Below are positions 47,124-56,409 of a stretch of 64,000 nucleotides of DNA, one piece after another (position 1 is the first letter of the stretch; every line of letters starts with the position of its first letter). The stretch is from Chitinispirillum alkaliphilum (lineage in GTDB: Bacteria > Fibrobacterota > Chitinivibrionia > Chitinivibrionales > Chitinispirillaceae): positions 62,001 through 126,000 of the forward strand of contig LDWW01000003.1 of assembly GCA_001045525.1 (NCBI GenBank), given 5' to 3'. The position numbers were made by a program, and so were the translations under genes. The notes beneath the pieces were generated by a model. The model was not told where the DNA came from and ran no database searches. It saw nothing but the letters and a program-made list of their open reading frames with translations.

Positions 47124-47789
47124 ATGGAGCGCAGGCGCAAAGAGCGTATATCTAAGATTCGTGATATCAAAAACAATCTAATTCTTGATGCTGCGCTTAC
47201 GGTGTTTTCCGCAAAAGGATTTCATTCAACCCGTCTTGACGATATAGCCAAAGAAGCCGGGTTTTCCAAAGCTGCTCTGTACAACTACTATAAAGACAAG
47301 GAAAATATATTCTTTGCGTTGGCACTGCGGGAGTTTGAAAAAACAGGAGAATGCTTTGTTGAGGATCCATCCTGCTCCATCTCCCAAACTAATGATTTTA
47401 CTACAAATCTCAACAACTATATAAAATCAATACTTCAGACATTCCACTCCAACTTCACTTTTTTGCTAACCCTTGATGAAATGCAGTTCTACTCTGTTTT
47501 CAATATCCAGGAGAATGGTTCCCCGCTTGATGAAATAAAACGGGATCTTTTTAGTGAGAGGAAGAGATTAAGAGAGTATATAATCAATTCTGTTAACTGG
47601 GCAAAAGAGAGTTCTGAAATAGACTCGCCCCTATCTACGGATCGAATTGTATCCTGTATCGAGGGGCTTCTCTTTGGTGTATTCAGGGAATGGCGCCGCA
47701 AACAGCAGGCAGAAAGTATTGATCAGACAACCGAGGATCTTACCAGATTTATACGCCATGGCTGCCAAATCAGGGGACAGGGAAATTAA
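47124..47789 (+). CDS. TetR-family transcriptional regulator
   Basis: 221 residues from ATG 47124, which has GGAG about 7 bases before. N-terminal HTH: NNLILDAALTVFSAKGFHST, RLDDIAKEAGFSKAALYNYY and KDKENIFFALALREFEKTGE; a helical ligand domain follows. Its place just after the tolC/adaptor/RND genes makes it their likely repressor, released by a pump substrate. Confidence 0.92.
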   Translation: MERRRKERISKIRDIKNNLILDAALTVFSAKGFHSTRLDDIAKEAGFSKAALYNYYKDKENIFFALALREFEKTGECFVEDPSCSISQTNDFTTNLNNYIKSILQTFHSNFTFLLTLDEMQFYSVFNIQENGSPLDEIKRDLFSERKRLREYIINSVNWAKESSEIDSPLSTDRIVSCIEGLLFGVFREWRRKQQAESIDQTTEDLTRFIRHGCQIRGQGN

Positions 47790-47902
47790 TCATTTCATTT
47801 ATACATTGCCTGTTTCATATTGCATAGATACCAGGTTTGGTACTATTTTGGGATTTAACTTGTGGTCCGAACAGTTTTCTTTAATGGAGAAGCAGTATTC
47901 CC

Positions 47903-48937
47903 GTGCATACAGATGAATTTTCTTATGATCTTCCAGAGAGGCTTATAGCTCAGGAACCCTTAGCCCAGCGTGACAGTTGTCGTCTTCTTCACATAAACAG
48001 ACAATCTCAAACAATCAATCACAATCGATTCACAGACATTCTGGATATTCTGAAACCAGGGGATCGTCTTGTACTCAACAATACCAGAGTAATTCCTGCG
48101 CGACTGTCGTTCAGGAAATCAACAGGTGCAGCTCTGGAGGTGTTTTTTACAGAGAGAATCGATTCTCTTCACTGGAAAGCGCTTCTTAAACCTGCAAGAA
48201 AAGTCCCGCCAGGATCTGAAATGGAGCTTGAAGCAGACCCGGGGGTAAAAGTAAGGGTTGAAGAGATTTATCCGGGAGGGGAGAGGAAGTTGTTTTTGCT
48301 CCGGGGTAGTGATTCCTTTGAGGAAATAATCGATGAATATGGCAGTATACCTCTTCCTCATTACATAGAGAGAGAAAGTACCAGGGAGGATCGGGAGCAG
48401 TATCAGACTGTTTTTGCCAGGGTTTCGGGAGCTGTTGCGGCCCCTACGGCCGGACTTCACTTTACCGAGTCGTTGCTGGAGTCTGTGAAGAAAAAGGGGG
48501 TTGATATCTCTTTTGTGACTCTGCATGTGGGAATCGGCACATTCAGACCTGTTAAAGTTTCCGATCCCCGCAAGCATGATATTCATCAGGAAAGATATGA
48601 GCTGAGCGGGCAGGCCGCAGACGAGATAAACGGAACGTGGGAAAAGGGTGGCAGGGTTGTTGCAATTGGCACTACGGTTACCCGGGTTCTTGAGCATTGT
48701 GCGGTTGAATTTCATAGGGTTGAACCCTCATCGGGAGAAACTAAACTGATGATTCTTCCTCCTTATGAATTCAGGGCTGTTGATGTATTGTTGACAAATT
48801 TTCATCTGCCACGGTCAACACTACTTATGCTGGTGAGTGCTCTTGCTTCTAAAGAGCTGATCCTTAAAGCCTATAGAGAAGCAGTGAACCAGGAGTATCG
48901 ATTCTTCAGCTATGGTGATGCTATGATTATCACATGA
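47903..48937 (+). CDS. queA: S-adenosylmethionine:tRNA ribosyltransferase-isomerase
   Basis: 344 residues from GTG 47903 with GGAGAAG about 10 bases upstream. Family hallmarks: DEFSYDLPERLIAQEPLAQRD, LVLNNTRVIPARL, PLPHYIERESTREDREQYQT, GAVAAPTAGLHFTESLL, THLHVGIGTFRPV-type VTLHVGIGTFRPV, and VDVLLTNFHLPRSTLLMLVSAL. It makes epoxyqueuosine from preQ1-tRNA. Partners Tgt and QueG are not in the window. Confidence 0.95.
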   Translation: MHTDEFSYDLPERLIAQEPLAQRDSCRLLHINRQSQTINHNRFTDILDILKPGDRLVLNNTRVIPARLSFRKSTGAALEVFFTERIDSLHWKALLKPARKVPPGSEMELEADPGVKVRVEEIYPGGERKLFLLRGSDSFEEIIDEYGSIPLPHYIERESTREDREQYQTVFARVSGAVAAPTAGLHFTESLLESVKKKGVDISFVTLHVGIGTFRPVKVSDPRKHDIHQERYELSGQAADEINGTWEKGGRVVAIGTTVTRVLEHCAVEFHRVEPSSGETKLMILPPYEFRAVDVLLTNFHLPRSTLLMLVSALASKELILKAYREAVNQEYRFFSYGDAMIIT

Positions 48938-49065
48938 TCAGAGTGTGGTTTCTCTTGGAGTTTAGGGGTGAAATAGCTTATTTTTTGCTGTTCGCTCAAA
49001 TAAAAGATGACCAAATATAATTGTCAATCTATCTATAAAAACCCTCAACTAAAGGATCTGTCCAA

Positions 49066-50721
49066 ATGAACAGAGCAGTTTCTTCTCTTCAAGCTGTGCG
49101 TAGTGCTTACAAACCAAAGCTGCCCGAAGTTTTCGCCAAATATGGAAGTAAAGTAAAAGCTTCTACCGGTGAATCAACCACATCAATTTCAGATCAGGAT
49201 CAGATCAAGGCGTTGTTTCCAAACACCTACGGTCTTCCTTTGGTGACCTTTGAAGCTCCTTTAGAATCTGAGCCCGCTCCGTTAAAAGCGGGTGTGATAC
49301 TCTCTGGCGGACAGGCACCAGGAGGACACAATGTGATTGCCGGTATTTATGACGGGCTTAAAAATATAAATGACAAAAGTGAACTCTATGGCTTCCTCGG
49401 TGGGCCAAGCGGACTTACTGACAATGAATACATCCTGTTCACAGATGAAAAAATCGATGAGTACAGAAACACCGGCGGTTTCGATATAATCGGATCCGGT
49501 CGTACAAAACTTGAAACAGAAGAACAGTTTGATCAGGTTATTAACAACTGCAAAAAACTGGGTATAACTGCACTGGTAGTTATCGGTGGCGATGACTCAA
49601 ATACAAACGCATGTATGCTTGCAGAGTACTGCTTGAAGAAAAACAGCGGCATTCAGGTTATCGGGTGTCCAAAAACAATTGATGGGGACCTGAAAAACCA
49701 GTGGATTGAAACTTCATTTGGCTTTGACACTGCCACCAAGGTGTATGCAGAACTGATTGGAAATATCCAGCGTGATGCAAATTCCGCCAAAAAATACTGG
49801 CATTTTATAAAACTCATGGGACGCAGTGCCTCTCATATAGCTCTTGAATGTGCGCTTAAAACCCGCCCCAATATCACACTGATCTCTGAGGAGATACTTG
49901 AAAAGAAAAAGACCCTTAAAGAGGTGGTGGTTGATATAGCAGAAGTGGTAAGGAAGCGCTCTGATGCAGGGAAAAATTTCGGTGTGGTGCTTATACCTGA
50001 AGGACTCATTGAATTTATTCCTGAAATGAAAAAGCTCATAGCGGAACTAAATGATCTGCTGGCTGCAAATGAGGAGTATTTTGAAACGCTCCCAGACGTA
50101 GACAAATTTCAGTACGTCAACAGTAAGCTGGCTGCCGATACTTCATATGCTTTTTCAAGTCTGCCCCGCTCTATTCAGTACCAGCTTTTAGCTGACCGTG
50201 ATCCGCATGGAAATGTACAGGTTTCACGTATCGAGACAGAGAAACTTCTTATCGATATGGTTGAAAACACTTTAAGTGAGTGGAAGTCCAAAGGGGAGTT
50301 CAAGGGCAAATTCAATGCTCTCAATCACTTCTTTGGTTACGAGGGGCGTTGTGCTGCGCCATCCAATTTCGATGCTGATTACTGTTACAGTCTTGGTTAC
50401 AGTGCCTCTGCTCTTGTCAATGCAGGTAAATCAGGATACCTTTCATCTGTACGCAACCTGACTCAGCCGGTCGAGAAATGGATTGCAGGAGGAATTCCTC
50501 TGACAATGATGATGAATCTTGAGCGTCGTCATGGAAAAGATAAGCCTGTTATAAAAAAAGCCCTTGTTGAGCTTGACGGTAAGCCTTATCTCACTTTGGT
50601 TGAGAACAGGGAAAAATGGGCAACACAAGATAGTTACCTCTATCCGGGGCCGATTCAGTACTTTGGACCAGGTGAAGTGTGTGACATCACTACTGAGACT
50701 ATCAAGCTTGAAAGAAGCTAA
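49066..50721 (+). CDS. pyrophosphate-dependent 6-phosphofructokinase (long type)
   Basis: 551 residues, as for the long PPi-PFK group. Motifs: GVILSGGQAPGGHNVIAG, VVIGGDDSNTNACMLAEY (GGDD, the Asp that favours PPi over ATP), PKTIDGDLKNQW (TIDGD catalytic loop with the Lys of PPi enzymes), FIKLMGRSASHIALECAL, and PEGLIEFIPE. It makes fructose-1,6-bisphosphate reversibly and saves ATP. AAAGGA lies about 9 bases upstream of the ATG; a strong terminator follows. Confidence 0.94.
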   Translation: MNRAVSSLQAVRSAYKPKLPEVFAKYGSKVKASTGESTTSISDQDQIKALFPNTYGLPLVTFEAPLESEPAPLKAGVILSGGQAPGGHNVIAGIYDGLKNINDKSELYGFLGGPSGLTDNEYILFTDEKIDEYRNTGGFDIIGSGRTKLETEEQFDQVINNCKKLGITALVVIGGDDSNTNACMLAEYCLKKNSGIQVIGCPKTIDGDLKNQWIETSFGFDTATKVYAELIGNIQRDANSAKKYWHFIKLMGRSASHIALECALKTRPNITLISEEILEKKKTLKEVVVDIAEVVRKRSDAGKNFGVVLIPEGLIEFIPEMKKLIAELNDLLAANEEYFETLPDVDKFQYVNSKLAADTSYAFSSLPRSIQYQLLADRDPHGNVQVSRIETEKLLIDMVENTLSEWKSKGEFKGKFNALNHFFGYEGRCAAPSNFDADYCYSLGYSASALVNAGKSGYLSSVRNLTQPVEKWIAGGIPLTMMMNLERRHGKDKPVIKKALVELDGKPYLTLVENREKWATQDSYLYPGPIQYFGPGEVCDITTETIKLERS

Positions 50722-50751
50722 AAAACGGTTTTAAAGAACGATAGTGCAAGG

Positions 50752-50788
50752 GGTACAGAGAGGGGGTTTTCTCTCTGTACCTTTTTTT
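50752..50788 (+). terminator. rho-independent terminator after PPi-PFK
   Basis: Perfect 11-base stem GGTACAGAGAG (50752-50762) and CTCTCTGTACC (50771-50781) with an eight-base loop and T7 tail. Confidence 0.93.
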
Positions 50789-51238
50789 TATTCCAAAAAA
50801 AAGGCCTGTGTTGTGCCTTCGCGGCTAAACCGTATAGGAAGGCTGGCTCCCAGTCTTATTTTAACGCTTATGGGGAATTTGACCCTAAGTTGCTTGTCAC
50901 GATCCACTCACATTGATGCGCACTGATACAGCCCCTTGTGCTGAAAGCGAAAAAATAGTTGCAGGAAAAGTTACCTGGGGTGCCGGAAGAACCGGTTTGC
51001 ACGCGGAAAGAGCACATTTCGGTGCTGGAAATAATGGAAAAAAGGGATGCTGGAAGGGGTAAATAAGTGCCTGAAACATTAGGTGATCGATTCTCATTTC
51101 TGACTTAAGTGTGGATAGTTAGAAAAGAGTGTTGGCACCCGATTTATACCCTCAAATGATGGAGGTATGGATGCCAGCACAAAGAGAAATACCAAAAACT
51201 GCTTTGTAGATATCACCCGACCCAACCGGCAAGTCTTC
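50789..51238. other. intergenic region with loosely repeated motifs and a long hairpin
   Basis: About 450 bases without a convincing gene. A purine-rich stretch near 50945-51060 repeats forms of GTGCCGGAA/GTGCTGGAA/ATGCTGGAA. An imperfect hairpin spans 51129-51180. Two frames read protein-like (MDASTKRNTKNCFVDITRPN near 51172 on plus; a Pro-rich frame on minus near 50900-51097) but neither has a ribosome site or known family. Confidence 0.4.
51129..51180 (-). terminator. possible terminator hairpin for the sugar-kinase gene
   Basis: On minus: GTGCTGGCA at 51180-51172 pairs with TGCCAACAC at 51137-51129 (one G-U), with an inner ATACCTCC/GAGGGTAT stem. The next minus-strand bases are CTCTTTTC, a modest T-rich tail. 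It lies 60 bases after the kinase stop. Confidence 0.4.
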
Positions 51239-52177
51239 TTAGGTGTTCAGATCATCGGTTGTTGGGAGTGAGTCGATACCACCGCCTTTTAGACCTTTGA
51301 ATAGTGCAACACCGTTTGCAAACTCTGCAGCGGTGAAGGGGTCGAAACCACGTGCGATACAATGGAGAAAGCCGCCGTTGAAAGCACTGCCGATCAGGGT
51401 GGTGTTCTTAAGTGATTCGGTGGGTGTTTGATGCGGGAATTCTTCAATTTTCCCATCATACCCTACAAGACAGCCCCCGGCCCCGGTTTTAACCACTACA
51501 ATGTGTACTCCTCTGTCCCATAGAAATCCGATTACATCAAGGGGGCGCTCATATCCAAAGAGTGCTTTTGTTTCATCGGGAGCTGAGGTGAAGATTACAT
51601 CGAGCAGGGGAAGAACACCCCACAGGCACTCCTTTGCATCATCCAGACTCCATCTCTGGAGTCGCAGGTTTGGATCGTAGGCTACCATTATGTCATTGCT
51701 GTGTGCAAAGTGGAATGCCTTGAAAATTGTGTGTCTGGTTGATTTTGAAACAGACTGGAGTTCGCTTGAAGCGTAGATGATTTTGCAGTTTTCAATTAGA
51801 TCATCATAGATCATTGATGGGGCGATTTGTTTGGAAGAGCTTCCCGGATGGTGAACAAGATACTCCCTTACATCCGGATACCTTGAGGATGTAAAATAGA
51901 TTCCGTTATATCCCTGGCTTGTAACCACATGGTCTATGTTTATTCCCTGAGAGAGGAGGCGTTCCCGTATAAAGGAGTGGAAAGAATCTCTGGCCACAGA
52001 GGAGACCAGTTGGACTCCTGAGCCAAGGCGTGCAGCAGTAGCGGCTACGAGAAGATCAGCGCCACCGATATCTTTTTCAAATTTCTCATTATGTATAATA
52101 TCTCCCTCACAGCGAAACTCCACAAAGCTTTCGCCTATGACAAGAAGATCATAATCCCTGATATGAATTGGTTTCAT
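51239..52177 (-). CDS. PfkB-family sugar kinase homologue lacking the catalytic Asp
   Basis: 312 residues of the ribokinase/PfkB family, closest in feel to 2-keto-3-deoxygluconate kinases: LLVIGESFVEF, GGADLLVAATAARLG, VAYDPNLRLQRW, VVKTGAGGCLVGY. The anion-hole motif GAGD at the active site is replaced by LIGS (261-264) in TTLIGSAFNGGF, so the catalytic Asp is Ser264 (codon 51386-51388). Reading frame and fold motifs are otherwise intact. The protein may bind sugar or nucleotide without kinase activity, act as a regulator, or use another base. pdxB and gnd lie divergently next door. Confidence 0.85.
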   Translation of the reverse strand: MKPIHIRDYDLLVIGESFVEFRCEGDIIHNEKFEKDIGGADLLVAATAARLGSGVQLVSSVARDSFHSFIRERLLSQGINIDHVVTSQGYNGIYFTSSRYPDVREYLVHHPGSSSKQIAPSMIYDDLIENCKIIYASSELQSVSKSTRHTIFKAFHFAHSNDIMVAYDPNLRLQRWSLDDAKECLWGVLPLLDVIFTSAPDETKALFGYERPLDVIGFLWDRGVHIVVVKTGAGGCLVGYDGKIEEFPHQTPTESLKNTTLIGSAFNGGFLHCIARGFDPFTAAEFANGVALFKGLKGGGIDSLPTTDDLNT

Positions 52178-52411
52178 ACAACCCCTGACTGACAGTCAAA
52201 TGCAAATGGAAACGGACAAACTGTTGAGTGCGTTAAAGTGTTTGGTTTAAATATAATTAAGAGTGGTAGTTGAACGAAAATGGAATAAAACTCATTGTTC
52301 ATAAATTTGCAGATATTCAAAACGTAATGGAATTCAATCATATGATATGATGATGCAAAGAGTTATTTTAAAATCAGATAATATTACCATTAATTATCCG
52401 GATAAACAGAG
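52178..52411. promoter_or_regulatory. divergent promoter region between the sugar-kinase gene and pdxB
   Basis: A 13-base odd palindrome TGACTGACAGTCA lies at 52186-52198, just before the kinase start and overlapping its ribosome-site region. No clear -35/-10 pair can be picked. Confidence 0.3.
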
Positions 52412-53587
52412 ATGAACATAATAGCAGATCAGAATATTCTTTTTGCCGCCGAATCATTTGCTGAGCTTGGTGAAGTGACGGTGCTACCCAGCTACAAAAT
52501 TAATCGTGAAGAGTTGAAGAAGGCAGATATCGCACTGGTGAGGTCGGTTACTCCTGTGGGTAAAGAGTTGCTGGAAGATACACCGGTACGTTTTGTTGCC
52601 AGTGCCACTATCGGCATAGATCATGTGGATCTGGATTATCTCCGTGAAAGAAGTATCGGATTTGCCCATGCTCCAGGTTCCAATGCCGATTCTGTGGCGG
52701 AGTATGTGTTGGCTTCCATTTTGGAAACAACCGGAAAAACTGCTTCAGAGCTTTCGGGACTAAAAATTGCAATTATAGGTGTTGGAAATGTGGGGAGCAA
52801 GGTATGCAGGATTGCTACATCCCTTGGGATGGAATGTTTGCTTTATGATCCACCCAAAAAGCAGTTGACCGGAAGCGGAATCTATCTTCCCTTAGAACAG
52901 GTGCTAAGCGAAGCTGACATTATCACTCTTCATGTGCCGCTTGAAATGTCGGAACCATATTCAACTTATCACATGGTAAATAAAGACTTCATGTCCATGA
53001 TAAAGAATAAACCAATTCTGATCAATACAAGCAGGGGCAAAGTTATAGACGAAAAGGAGTTCCGTCAAAGTCGTGACTGTTTTGGGCCTGTTGTTTTTGA
53101 TGTCTGGGATAATGAACCTTCCATAAACACTGAAACTGTCCGTATGGTTGATATTGCAACTCCCCATATCGCAGGGTATTCCTTTGATGGCAAGGTGAGG
53201 GGGACAGAGATGATTCAAAGTTCTACCTGTGCGTTTTTCTTTCAGAAACAAAACTGGTTTGTGGATAAGGAGCAGATTTCAAATATATGCGAAACACTTG
53301 ACTTGTCTGAGTCGGGTGATCCTGTAACAGATGCTGTGAGAAGTGCTTACCAGATAAAGAAAGATGATGAGCAGTTCAGGGCGATTTTTTCGGTCAGCAA
53401 AGAGATGCAGCACTCATTTTTCGAAGAGTTCAGGAAAAATTACCACAGAAGATACGAGTTCCCTCACTTTTTGACCCTTCTTTCTGAAAAACAGAAAGAG
53501 GAGATGGAGATCCTCTCTCAGCTGCGATTCCCCGCAGAGCTTAAATCCGGGGTGGATGATACTGTTGAATCGGTAAGCAGTACATGA
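52412..53587 (+). CDS. pdxB: 4-phosphoerythronate dehydrogenase
   Basis: 391 residues: MNIIADQNILFAAESFAELG, VRSVTPVGKELLEDTPVRFVA, ATIGIDHVDLDYL, APGSNADSVAEYV, NAD loop IIGVGNVGSKV, and the C-terminal PdxB domain after about 290. The NTSRGKVIDEKEFRQS and PHIAGYSFDGKVRG segments match PdxB rather than SerA. It oxidises 4-phosphoerythronate in the DXP-independent-branch of pyridoxal phosphate synthesis (the E. coli route). Partners SerC/PdxA are not in the window. Confidence 0.93.
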   Translation: MNIIADQNILFAAESFAELGEVTVLPSYKINREELKKADIALVRSVTPVGKELLEDTPVRFVASATIGIDHVDLDYLRERSIGFAHAPGSNADSVAEYVLASILETTGKTASELSGLKIAIIGVGNVGSKVCRIATSLGMECLLYDPPKKQLTGSGIYLPLEQVLSEADIITLHVPLEMSEPYSTYHMVNKDFMSMIKNKPILINTSRGKVIDEKEFRQSRDCFGPVVFDVWDNEPSINTETVRMVDIATPHIAGYSFDGKVRGTEMIQSSTCAFFFQKQNWFVDKEQISNICETLDLSESGDPVTDAVRSAYQIKKDDEQFRAIFSVSKEMQHSFFEEFRKNYHRRYEFPHFLTLLSEKQKEEMEILSQLRFPAELKSGVDDTVESVSST

Positions 53588-53646
53588 TTTTGGGAGATCT
53601 CTCATTGAAGTTATGACAATTTCAGGTATATGACTGAGAGGTACAA

Positions 53647-55104
53647 ATGAGCTTAGAGTGTGATATCGGGGTTATTGGGTTGGCTGTCATGGGGCAAAAC
53701 CTCATTCTTAATATGAATGATAAGGGGTTTTCTGTAGCCGTGTACAACAGGTCTGCATCCAGAACTGAGCAGTTTCTCTCTTCCGGGGCAAGGGGCAGAT
53801 CAGATATTGTGGCCTCGTACAGCATAGAAGAGTTTTGCTCTCTTCTCTCATCACCCAGAAAAATAATGCTTATGGTCAAAGCGGGGGAGGCCGTTGATGA
53901 TTTTATTCAGCAGCTCCTGCCACATCTCTCAGCTGGTGATATTATAATTGATGGAGGGAACAGTTTCTACGTAGATACCATTAGGCGAACCGAATATCTG
54001 GCCGGAAAAGAGATACTTTTTATCGGATCTGGAATAAGCGGGGGGGAAGAGGGGGCGCGGCATGGGCCCTCCATAATGCCGGGTGGAAACAGTCATGCAT
54101 GGGATCAGGTAAAAAAGATTTTCTCTTCAATATGTGCCAGAACGCCTCAGGGGGAACTGTGTTGCGACTGGGTTGGTCCTGACGGTGCGGGGCATTATGT
54201 GAAGATGATCCATAATGGAATCGAATATGGGGATATGCAGCTTATAAGTGAAGCGTATTCTTTGCTTAAAAATGTTGTTGGTTTGAATCACCAGCAAATG
54301 GGTGAGGTATTCAGGAACTGGAACTCTACAGAGCTGAAGAGCTATCTGATAGAGATCACTGCTGACATAATGAATTATAAGGATATTGATAACTCACCGC
54401 TTCTTACCAAAATATTGGATGTTGCAACTCAGAAAGGTACCGGTAAATGGACCGGTATAAACTCCTTTGAGCTTGGTGTTCCGGTTACTTTGATTTCTGA
54501 GGCTGTATATGCCCGTGCTGTTTCAGAGCTTAAGGAGGAGCGTAGCGTGGCTTCGGGGCAATTTTCAAATCCCGGGTTTAAATACAGTGAAGAGAAAGAT
54601 GAGTTGGTGGAGCACATAAGAGAGGCTCTGCTGGCTTCAAAAATCATCTCTTATGCTCAGGGGTTTATGCTCCTGAGAGCGGCTTCCGAGCACTACTCAT
54701 GGAATCTCGATTATGGGAAAATCGCTCTTCTGTGGCGGGAAGGGTGTATCATACGAAGTGTTTTTCTCGATAAAATCAAGCAGGCATTTGTGAATTCCCC
54801 CGATCTCAAAAACCTCATCCTCGACCCCTATTTCAAAACGATTATAGAATCCACCCAAGCCTCATGGCGTAAGGTAGTATCCGTTGCCGTGCAAGCCGGT
54901 ATTTCTGTTCCAGCATTCTCAACCGCATTAAGTTTTTTTGATGGATACAGAACCCCTAACTCCGCTGCTAATCTCATACAGGCACAGCGTGATTATTTCG
55001 GCGCACACACCTATAAGCGAAACGACAGACCCGGCGATCAGTTCTTTCACACAAACTGGAGTGGCAGAGGAGGAGAGGCCACATCCGGATCAGGTCTGGT
55101 GTGA
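53647..55104 (+). CDS. gnd: 6-phosphogluconate dehydrogenase, decarboxylating
   Basis: 485 residues: IGVIGLAVMGQNLILNMNDKGF (NADP fold), GNSFYVDTIRRTEYL, GSGISGGEEGARHGPSIMPGG, GAGHYVKMIHNGIEYGDMQL with the catalytic Lys, SLLTKILDVATQKGTGKWT-type segment and SANLIQAQRDYFGAHTYKR. It makes ribulose-5-phosphate and NADPH in the pentose phosphate pathway. GAGAGG lies just before the ATG. Confidence 0.96.
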   Translation: MSLECDIGVIGLAVMGQNLILNMNDKGFSVAVYNRSASRTEQFLSSGARGRSDIVASYSIEEFCSLLSSPRKIMLMVKAGEAVDDFIQQLLPHLSAGDIIIDGGNSFYVDTIRRTEYLAGKEILFIGSGISGGEEGARHGPSIMPGGNSHAWDQVKKIFSSICARTPQGELCCDWVGPDGAGHYVKMIHNGIEYGDMQLISEAYSLLKNVVGLNHQQMGEVFRNWNSTELKSYLIEITADIMNYKDIDNSPLLTKILDVATQKGTGKWTGINSFELGVPVTLISEAVYARAVSELKEERSVASGQFSNPGFKYSEEKDELVEHIREALLASKIISYAQGFMLLRAASEHYSWNLDYGKIALLWREGCIIRSVFLDKIKQAFVNSPDLKNLILDPYFKTIIESTQASWRKVVSVAVQAGISVPAFSTALSFFDGYRTPNSAANLIQAQRDYFGAHTYKRNDRPGDQFFHTNWSGRGGEATSGSGLV

Positions 55105-55180
55105 TTTTTGATTTAATTAAGAATAGAGTGTGAGAATGTCTGAAAAATAAATTTCTAAACCTTAAAAGGTGTGTGTTGTT

Positions 55181-55972
55181 TTGCCTGAAATGCCGGATGT
55201 TGAACAATGCAGAAAGTTTGTCCAAAGCAGGGCACTTCACAAAAAGATTTCCCACATAGAAGTTTTAAACGACAAAGTACTCTCTTCGGGTACTCACCCC
55301 ACATCCCTAAACCGCTCTTTGAACGGAAAACTCTTCAAATCAGCTCTCAGACATGGAAAACACCTCATACTCAGCACTGGTGAAAATGTTTGTATGAATA
55401 TGCATTTCGGTATGACCGGTTGCCTGCGGTATGAAAAAGAAACTGAGTCCACCCAATCTTATGATAAATTGGTTGTTGTTTTTTCAAACAGGGACAGGCT
55501 GGTTTATGTAAGCAAAAGAATGCTTGGCAGGGTAGGGTTATGCAAAACTTTGAGCAGCTTTCTGTCTGAACACAAACTGGGACCAGATGCATTATCCATT
55601 AGTGAGGATGAGTTCATCGGTTTTCTTTCCAAGAAGAAGACATCTGTAAAGCAGGCTCTCATGGATCAAAGCAGGATTGCAGGTATAGGAAATGAGTATT
55701 CTGATGAAATCCTTTTTCAGGCCAGGCTTCATCCTTTAAAGATAGCGGCGGATCTCTCTGAAGAGGAAAAGCATACTCTGTACTATAAGATGGGTGAAGT
55801 TTTAAATTTTTCGATTCAAAATGATGCACAAAGCTCCAGGTTCCCGGAAAACTGGATTCTAAAGTTCAGGAAGAGCGGGGCAAAATGTGGGGGTTGCGGT
55901 GGGAAAGTGGAACAGATAAAGGTGTCGGGCAGAACTGCCTATTTCTGTCCAAAATGTCAGAAACAGAAATAA
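55181..55972 (+). CDS. mutM: formamidopyrimidine-DNA glycosylase family protein (Fpg/Nei)
   Basis: 263 residues from TTG 55181. I choose this start because it gives MPEMPDVEQCRKF, placing the catalytic Pro at position 2 and Glu at 3 as in MPELPEVE of the family; upstream ATG-like codons would bury them. Then MNMHFGMTGCLR, KQALMDQSRIAGIGNEYSDEI (H2TH), WILKFRKSGAKC and the FPG zinc finger CGGCGGKVEQ...CPKC. It excises oxidised bases. Fpg versus Nei type is not decided. Confidence 0.9.
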   Translation: MPEMPDVEQCRKFVQSRALHKKISHIEVLNDKVLSSGTHPTSLNRSLNGKLFKSALRHGKHLILSTGENVCMNMHFGMTGCLRYEKETESTQSYDKLVVVFSNRDRLVYVSKRMLGRVGLCKTLSSFLSEHKLGPDALSISEDEFIGFLSKKKTSVKQALMDQSRIAGIGNEYSDEILFQARLHPLKIAADLSEEEKHTLYYKMGEVLNFSIQNDAQSSRFPENWILKFRKSGAKCGGCGGKVEQIKVSGRTAYFCPKCQKQK

Positions 55973-55977
55973 AACTT

Positions 55978-56409
55978 TCAGTTTGTTTTTGCCGCTGTTC
56001 CCAGGTTGAAGTCTGTTTTTTGAAACTGCTCCGTTTGGGCCTCATAGGGTGAGATTTGAGCTTCACAGAGTGCTTTTATGATCAACTTGAAAAAGTCGTT
56101 TCCACCCTTTTCTATGATTTGGTAATTGTTTTTTTCCTTGGTTACAGTATGAGAATCTCCGCTGACCAAAATTGAAGGTACATGTGGATAGATTGAAAAG
56201 ACAGTATCCAGAAATTCAACCCCGTTCATAAACGGCATATTGTAATCGCTTATAATAAAGGAGGGAATTTGACTGTTTTCGATAAACTGGAGGGCATCTT
56301 TAGGGTTTTCAAAGGTAATCACATTGGGATAACCTGCGTTAAGCAGTACTGTTTTTATTACAGTCAGAGCTATTTCCATGTCATCGACTATTATAATAGG
56401 GCCAGTCAA
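55978..56409 (-). CDS. stand-alone receiver-domain protein
   Basis: 143 residues from TTG 56409 with AAAGGAG about 7 bases upstream. CheY-like: IIIVDDMEIALTVIKTVL, phospho-site FIISDYNMPFMNGVEFLD, ILVSGDSHT and the Lys in YQIIEKGGNDFFK. A ~25-residue extension after the fold (SPYEAQTEQFQKTDFN) has no known motif. No kinase nearby. Converges with the glycosylase gene, stops six bases apart. Confidence 0.85.
   Translation of the reverse strand: MTGPIIIVDDMEIALTVIKTVLLNAGYPNVITFENPKDALQFIENSQIPSFIISDYNMPFMNGVEFLDTVFSIYPHVPSILVSGDSHTVTKEKNNYQIIEKGGNDFFKLIIKALCEAQISPYEAQTEQFQKTDFNLGTAAKTN

Noticed and set aside
48119-48715. 198-codon minus frame in queA
   Set aside because: Antisense shadow of a clear QueA protein.
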